From assembly GCF_014678725.1 (NCBI RefSeq), contig NZ_CP061497.1:1690001-1754000 (forward strand): a DNA stretch of 64,000 nt, read 5' to 3'. The notes below the pieces were generated by a model. That model made no database searches, was not told the origin of the DNA, and saw nothing but the letters and a program-made list of their open reading frames with translations. Both the position numbers and the translations under genes were made by a program. Positions 58,344-64,000 of the stretch are shown piece by piece. Each line of letters opens with the position of its first letter. The stretch's first letter is position 1. This DNA is from Thermomonas sp. XSG. Its GTDB lineage: Bacteria; Pseudomonadota; Gammaproteobacteria; Xanthomonadales; Xanthomonadaceae.

Positions 58344-59477
<1,134 letters not shown>

Positions 59478-59589
59478 TCCGTTGCCGCGGGCGTCGGGGA
59501 GGGGGCGCGTGAGCGAGCGCACGCGATCTTCCTTCCGCGACGCGCCGGTGTTCCCCTTCTTCCGCTGTCCCCTTTCCCGCGCCTAGACC

Positions 59590-60516
59590 ATGCCCCACGC
59601 CGGCCCTTCCGCTTCCCGCCCCGGTGAAATCGCCGGCGTGCTGCGGTTGTTGGCCTTCCTGGTGCTGGCCGGTGCGCTGATGGTGCTGGACTACCGCGGC
59701 GGCTGGTTGCATGCGACGCGGGTGCGCGCCGAGGCGGCGATGCAGCCGCTGTGGTGGCTGGCCGGGCTGCCGTCGCGCGCGGGCTCCAGCCTGCGCGAGA
59801 ACGTGGTGACCCGCGCCCAGCTGGCCAGCGACAACGCGCGCCTGCGCCAGGCGCTGTTGCTGTCGGCCGCCCGCAATGCACGCCTGCGCACCGCCGCGGC
59901 GGAGAATGCACGCCTGCGCGGGCTGCTGGACAGTGCCGAACGCGGCCGCCTCGACGTGCAGTTGGCCGGCGTACTCGACGTCGACCTGGACCCCAGCCGC
60001 CAGCGCCTGCTGCTGGATGCCGGTAGCGGCAGCGGCGTGCGGGTCGGTCAGCCGGTGATCGATGCCCGCGGCCTGATGGGGCAGGTGATCGCCACCACCC
60101 CGAGCACCGCCACCGTGTTGCTGCTGACCGACCCCGACCACGCCGTGCCGGTCATGGTGGCGCGCAGCGGGGTGCGGCTGGTGGTCTATGGCACCGGCCG
60201 CAGCGACGCGCTGCAGCTGGGCGACATTCCGCTGTCGGCCGACGTGCGGGAAGGCGATGAGCTGCTGACCTCCGGCCTGGGCGAGCGTTTCCCGCCCGGC
60301 TTCGCAGTGGGGCGGGTGGGCGCGCTGCGGGCAGACGACAGACGTGCCTTCCTCGAGGCGGAAGTGAAGCCGGCCGCGCAGCTGGACCGCGGTCGCGACG
60401 TGCTGTTGCTGCGCGGCTACCGCCCGGCCCTGGCCGCATCCGCCGGGGCGCCCGGCGCCGCCGCTGCCGTCCCGGTGCCGCCGCCAGCCGCGCAGCCCGT
60501 GGAGCCGGCCCGATGA
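59590..60516 (+). CDS. mreC: Rod shape-determining protein MreC
   Basis: The 308-residue inner-membrane protein links MreB to periplasmic wall enzymes. A span near residues 17-35 (VLRLLAFLVLAGALMVLDY) is followed by a coiled coil (~80-120, ARLRQALLLSAARNARLRTAAAENARLRGLL) and the MreC beta domain (GLMGQVI, SGLGERFPPGFAVGRV). The last ~30 residues are Ala/Pro-rich. It overlaps mreD by four bases. Confidence 0.96.
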   Translation: MPHAGPSASRPGEIAGVLRLLAFLVLAGALMVLDYRGGWLHATRVRAEAAMQPLWWLAGLPSRAGSSLRENVVTRAQLASDNARLRQALLLSAARNARLRTAAAENARLRGLLDSAERGRLDVQLAGVLDVDLDPSRQRLLLDAGSGSGVRVGQPVIDARGLMGQVIATTPSTATVLLLTDPDHAVPVMVARSGVRLVVYGTGRSDALQLGDIPLSADVREGDELLTSGLGERFPPGFAVGRVGALRADDRRAFLEAEVKPAAQLDRGRDVLLLRGYRPALAASAGAPGAAAAVPVPPPAAQPVEPAR

Positions 60517-60992
60517 GCCGCGCGCGCAACGGCTGGGTGCTGCCGGTCAGCCTGCTGCTGGCGCTGTTGCTGGGTCTGGTGCCCCTGCCCGGCGCGCTGC
60601 AGGCGCTGCGGCCGTACTGGCTGGCGCTGGTGCTGGCGTACTGGCTGCTGGAAACCCCGGACCGGGTTGGGCTGGGCACGGCGTTCGTGCTGGGCCTGCT
60701 GGCCGATCTCGCGTTCGGCGGGTTGCTGGGCGAACAGTCGCTGCGGCTGGTGGTGCTGGCGTTCATCCTCGAGCGCTTCCGCGCACGGCTGCGCTTCTTC
60801 CCGGTTTCGCAGCAGGCGCTGACCATCGGCGTGCTGTTGCTCAACGACCGCGTCATCAGCGCCGGCCTGCACCTGCTGACCGGCGTGCCGCAGCTGCCGT
60901 GGCTGTACTGGGCGGCGCCGCTGGCCGGGATGTTGCTGTGGCCGCCGCTGCACCTGCTGCTCGATTTCCTGCGGCTGCGCCGGCCCGGCTGA
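60513..60992 (+). CDS. mreD: Rod shape-determining protein MreD
   Basis: The 159-residue product has five or six hydrophobic segments and the motifs RPYWLALVLAYWLLETPDRVGLGTAFVLGLLADL and LGEQSLRLVVLAFI typical of MreD. It completes the MreBCD set. It overlaps mreC by four bases and stops three bases before mrdA. Confidence 0.94.
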   Translation: MSRARNGWVLPVSLLLALLLGLVPLPGALQALRPYWLALVLAYWLLETPDRVGLGTAFVLGLLADLAFGGLLGEQSLRLVVLAFILERFRARLRFFPVSQQALTIGVLLLNDRVISAGLHLLTGVPQLPWLYWAAPLAGMLLWPPLHLLLDFLRLRRPG

Positions 60993-60995
60993 GCG

Positions 60996-62945
60996 ATGAT
61001 GCGCCGCGCCCGCCAGATCAAGGACCATGCCGCCGAAGCCGCGCTGTTCCGCCGCCGCGCGCTGGCCGGCTTCCTGGTCGCGCTGGCCGGGCTGGGCGGG
61101 CTGGCCGGCTGGTATTTCCGGCTGCAGGTGCTCCGCCACGACGAGTTCGCCACCCGCTCCGAGGCCAACCGCCTGCGGTTGGTGCCGGTGGCGCCGGCGC
61201 GCGGGCTGATCTACGACCGCAAGGGCCGCATCCTCGCCGACAACGTGGCGGCATGGCGGCTGGAGGCGGTGCCGGAGCGGGCCGGCGACCCTGCAAAGCT
61301 GCTGGCAAGTCTGCAAGACGTAGTCGCCCTGGACGACGAGCAGAAGGCGCAGTTCCTGCGCGACTACAGGGCGGCCCGGCCGTTCAAGCCGGTGACCATC
61401 AAGCTGCGGGTGCCGGACGAGGAAGTCGCGCGTTTCGCGGTCGACCGCTGGCGCTTCCCGGGCGTGGAGCTGGTGCCTTACCTCGGCCGCGTCTACCCCT
61501 ATGGCGACCTGTTCGCGCACGTGGTCGGTTACGTCGGTCGCATCGACGACAAGGACCTGGCCGCGCTGGGCGATGCCGGCGGCGCCTACACCCACACCGG
61601 CAAGACCGGGCTGGAGCGCTACTACGAGGCGCAGCTGCGCGGCCGGCCCGGTTACCGGCGGCTGGAAACCAACGTCGCCGGGCGCACCGTGCGCGCGCTC
61701 GACACCGTGCCGGCGGTGCCCGGCACCGACCTCAAGCTGTCGATCGACACTGAGCTGCAGCAGGCGATGGTGGATGCGTTCGGCGAACTGGAAGGCACCG
61801 CGGTGGCGCTGGACCCGCGCACCGGCGAGATCCTGGCGATGGTCAGCCTGCCGTCCTACGACACCAACCTGTTCGTCAACGGCATCAGCCATGCCGACTA
61901 CCGGGCGCTGAACGACAACCCCTCGCGGCCGCAGTTCAACCGCCTGGTCCTGGGCGGCGTGGCGCCCGGCTCGACGATCAAGCCGCTGACCACGCTGGCC
62001 GGGCTGGACAGCGGACTGCGCAGGCCCGAGGACAAGGTCCTGTCCACCGGCGTGTTCCGCCTGCCGGGAATGAGCGGCCGCGGCTGGCTGGATGGCGTCC
62101 ACGGCTGGACCGATGCCCGCAAGGCGATCTACGAATCGGTCAACACCTACTACTACAGGCTCGCGATGGACCTGGGCGAGAAGCGCTACGGCGAATACAT
62201 GGCGAAGTACGGCTTTGGCCAGCCGACCGGCATCGACCTGTCTGGCGAAATCGCCGGCATCGTGCCGTCGCCGGCATCGAAACGGCAGTACGCGAAGGAC
62301 CGCTGGTATCCCGGCGACATGGTTAACGCCTCCATTGGCCAGGGCTTGTGGAAGGTTACGCCGCTGCAACTCGCGCGCGGCACGGCGGCAATTGCCGACG
62401 ACGGCCGGTTGCGCCGGCCGCACCTGGCGGCGCAACAGCGCGCGCGCTTCGATGCGGCCTGGCATTCGATCCCGCAGCCGGCACCGTCGCGGATCAGCGA
62501 GGATGCCGGGCATCTGCGGGTGGTCCAAGAAGGCATGGCGCTGACCACCACCCACGGTACCGCGGCCAGCGTGTTCCGCGGCGCGCCGTATCGTTCAGCC
62601 GGCAAGACCGGCACCGCGCAGGTCGTCAATCGCGGCGCGCGCGCGGTCGATCCGCGGTCGTTGCCGCTGTGGAAACGCCATCGCGCGCTCTACATCGGCT
62701 ACGCGCCGGTCGAAAGCCCGAGCATCGTGATTGCGGTGGCGGTCGAGGGCGGCGGCTTCGGCGCGTCCAGCGCCGCGCCGATCGCGCGCAAGGTGTTCGA
62801 CGCCTGGCTGCTGGGCAAGCAGCCGTTGCCCGCCGCCGCGACCGTCGGCGTCGCCGCCCGGTCGGTCCTGCCGGATTTCTCCGACGTGCGCGGCAGCCCG
62901 GACGCGGTGCCGGTCGCGCCTGCGTCGGCGCGGGAGGCGCGATGA
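60996..62945 (+). CDS. mrdA: Penicillin-binding protein 2 (MrdA)
   Basis: The 649-residue peptidoglycan transpeptidase of the elongation complex has an N-terminal span (FLVALAGLGGLAGWYF), a dimerisation domain, and the transpeptidase motifs: Ser326 in GVAPGSTIKPLT (SxxK), the SxN motif in YESVNTYYYRLA, and KTGT in YRSAGKTGTAQ. Length is normal. It overlaps rodA by four bases. Confidence 0.97.
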   Translation: MMRRARQIKDHAAEAALFRRRALAGFLVALAGLGGLAGWYFRLQVLRHDEFATRSEANRLRLVPVAPARGLIYDRKGRILADNVAAWRLEAVPERAGDPAKLLASLQDVVALDDEQKAQFLRDYRAARPFKPVTIKLRVPDEEVARFAVDRWRFPGVELVPYLGRVYPYGDLFAHVVGYVGRIDDKDLAALGDAGGAYTHTGKTGLERYYEAQLRGRPGYRRLETNVAGRTVRALDTVPAVPGTDLKLSIDTELQQAMVDAFGELEGTAVALDPRTGEILAMVSLPSYDTNLFVNGISHADYRALNDNPSRPQFNRLVLGGVAPGSTIKPLTTLAGLDSGLRRPEDKVLSTGVFRLPGMSGRGWLDGVHGWTDARKAIYESVNTYYYRLAMDLGEKRYGEYMAKYGFGQPTGIDLSGEIAGIVPSPASKRQYAKDRWYPGDMVNASIGQGLWKVTPLQLARGTAAIADDGRLRRPHLAAQQRARFDAAWHSIPQPAPSRISEDAGHLRVVQEGMALTTTHGTAASVFRGAPYRSAGKTGTAQVVNRGARAVDPRSLPLWKRHRALYIGYAPVESPSIVIAVAVEGGGFGASSAAPIARKVFDAWLLGKQPLPAAATVGVAARSVLPDFSDVRGSPDAVPVAPASAREAR

Positions 62946-64000
62946 AGGGCCTGTTGCGGATCCTGCTGGAGCTGCTGCAGCGCTTCGCGCGCACGCTCGA
63001 CCTGCCGCTGCTGGCGGGGCTGCTGGCCCTGATGGGGATCGGCCTGGCCACCCAGTTCAGCGCCGGCAACGAATCCCTGCGCGGGGTTGCGATGCAGGGC
63101 GCGTTCTACTGCGTCGGCCTGGGCGCGCTGTGGGTGGCCTCGCGGCTGCCGGCGCACCTGCTCAAGCAGGCGACCCCGGCGATCTTCCTGCTGTCGCTGG
63201 TGCCGCTGGTGCTGGTGCTGTTCATCGGCAGCGGCAAGTACGGCAACCACTGGATCAACCTCGGCTTCTTCAACTTCCAGCCGTCGGAGCTGGCCAAGCT
63301 GACCCTGCCGATGATGCTGGCTTGGCATTTCGACCGCCAGCGGCTGCCGCCGCGCTTCGGCGTCCTGCTGGGCGGGGTGGCGATCATCGCGATGCCGGTG
63401 GGCCTGACCCTGCTCCAGCACGACCTCGGCACCGCCGCGCTGGTGTTGGCCGCCGGCGTGTTCGTGCTGTTCCTGGCCGGCACCTCGTGGTGGTGGTGGA
63501 GCGCCGCCGCGGTGATCGGCGGCACCGGCTTCGCGCTGGCGATGTTCGCGCCGATCGAATGGCTGGGCTTCCTGCGGCCCTACCAGCAGGATCGCATCCT
63601 GACCTTCCGCAACCCCGAGAACGACCCGATGGGTGCGGGCTGGAACATCCTGCAGTCGCAGATCGCCATCGGCGGCGGTGGGATGACCGGCAAGGGCTGG
63701 GGCCAGGGCACCCAGTCGCACCTGAACTACCTGCCCGAGCACACCACCGATTTCGCGTTTTCGGTGCTGGCCGAGGACTTCGGCTGGATCGGCGTGGCGC
63801 TGACGCTGGCGCTGTACCTGTTCGTGGTCGCGCGCTGCCTGTGGATCGCCGCCGACTCGCGCGACGGCTACGCGCGCCTGCTGGCCGGCGCCATCGGCCT
63901 GTCGCTGTTCGTCTACGTGCTGGTCAACGGCGCGATGATTTCGGGAGTGCTGCCGGTGGTTGGCGTGCCGATGCCGCTGCTGAGCTACGGCGGCACCTCG
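62942..64000 (+). CDS. rodA: Rod shape-determining protein RodA, cut by right edge
   Basis: ATG 62942 begins a frame open to the window end (353 codons). The product is a SEDS-family peptidoglycan polymerase that works with MrdA. Seen: an N-terminal series of hydrophobic segments, GKYGNHWINLGFFNFQPSELAK, QHDLGTAALV, LRPYQQDRILTFRNPENDPMG, YLPEHTTDFAFSVLAEDFGWIG, and LSYGGTS at the edge. The remaining few residues lie outside. Confidence 0.95.
   Translation, partial: MKGLLRILLELLQRFARTLDLPLLAGLLALMGIGLATQFSAGNESLRGVAMQGAFYCVGLGALWVASRLPAHLLKQATPAIFLLSLVPLVLVLFIGSGKYGNHWINLGFFNFQPSELAKLTLPMMLAWHFDRQRLPPRFGVLLGGVAIIAMPVGLTLLQHDLGTAALVLAAGVFVLFLAGTSWWWWSAAAVIGGTGFALAMFAPIEWLGFLRPYQQDRILTFRNPENDPMGAGWNILQSQIAIGGGGMTGKGWGQGTQSHLNYLPEHTTDFAFSVLAEDFGWIGVALTLALYLFVVARCLWIAADSRDGYARLLAGAIGLSLFVYVLVNGAMISGVLPVVGVPMPLLSYGGTS

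Overview
The window reads as a chromosomal segment of a GC-rich gammaproteobacterium of the Xanthomonadaceae/Lysobacteraceae (Xanthomonas, Stenotrophomonas, Lysobacter, Luteimonas or Thermomonas relatives). The reasons are the gene content (CrbS/CrbR acetate system, DcaP-like porin, DUF3106/sigma-like membrane protein, DUF5916 outer-membrane protein), an enlarged Rho and RhlB, and an integron of the type seen in this family. No rRNA, tRNA, CRISPR array, phage or transposase gene was seen. Genus cannot be fixed from the sequence alone.

Positions 1-9318 are the distal part of a chromosomal integron cassette array: 18 attC sites (mostly 60 bp, five of 107-112 bp) separate 18 plus-strand cassette genes, the first cut by the window edge. 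Their base composition is visibly more AT-rich and more variable than the rest. Most encode small membrane or exported proteins of unknown role. Recognisable ones are a ClpP-like periplasmic protein, a DUF2199 protein, a superinfection-immunity-like membrane protein, an S41-like peptidase and a Coa1-like protein. The integrase and attI are not in the window and must lie to the left. The array ends at a decayed attC at 9259-9318.

From 9354 on the sequence is ordinary core chromosome. 9413-19264 is an acetate-use block: actP with its DUF485 partner, a DcaP-type porin, acs, and the two-component pair crbR/crbS that in other bacteria controls acs. Then come an HD-GYP protein, an SDR oxidoreductase, a small lipoprotein, sppA, a MATE pump, and DUF3667, DUF4286 and sigma-like/DUF3106 proteins. 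The 792-bp gap 27778-28569 before priA holds a striking duplicated module (period about 360 bp), each copy carrying an inverted pair of perfect DnaA boxes. priA itself has a REP-like palindrome inserted in frame.

The right half has tal, a TRIC/UPF0126 channel-like protein, DUF1203, rpoH, a TPP riboswitch plus thiC-thiO-thiS-thiG-thiE-thiD (de novo thiamine synthesis), ung, ubiE, an orphan GspE/PilB ATPase, a hexose-phosphate mutarotase, rho, trxA, rhlB, ftsE-ftsX, a two-receiver response regulator with a dead first receiver, a DUF5916 outer-membrane protein, an M1 aminopeptidase, an alpha/beta hydrolase, a lipoprotein, a PfkB-family kinase, and the rod-shape operon mreB-mreC-mreD-mrdA-rodA, with rodA cut by the right edge. 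Most operons are tightly packed with 4-bp start/stop overlaps.
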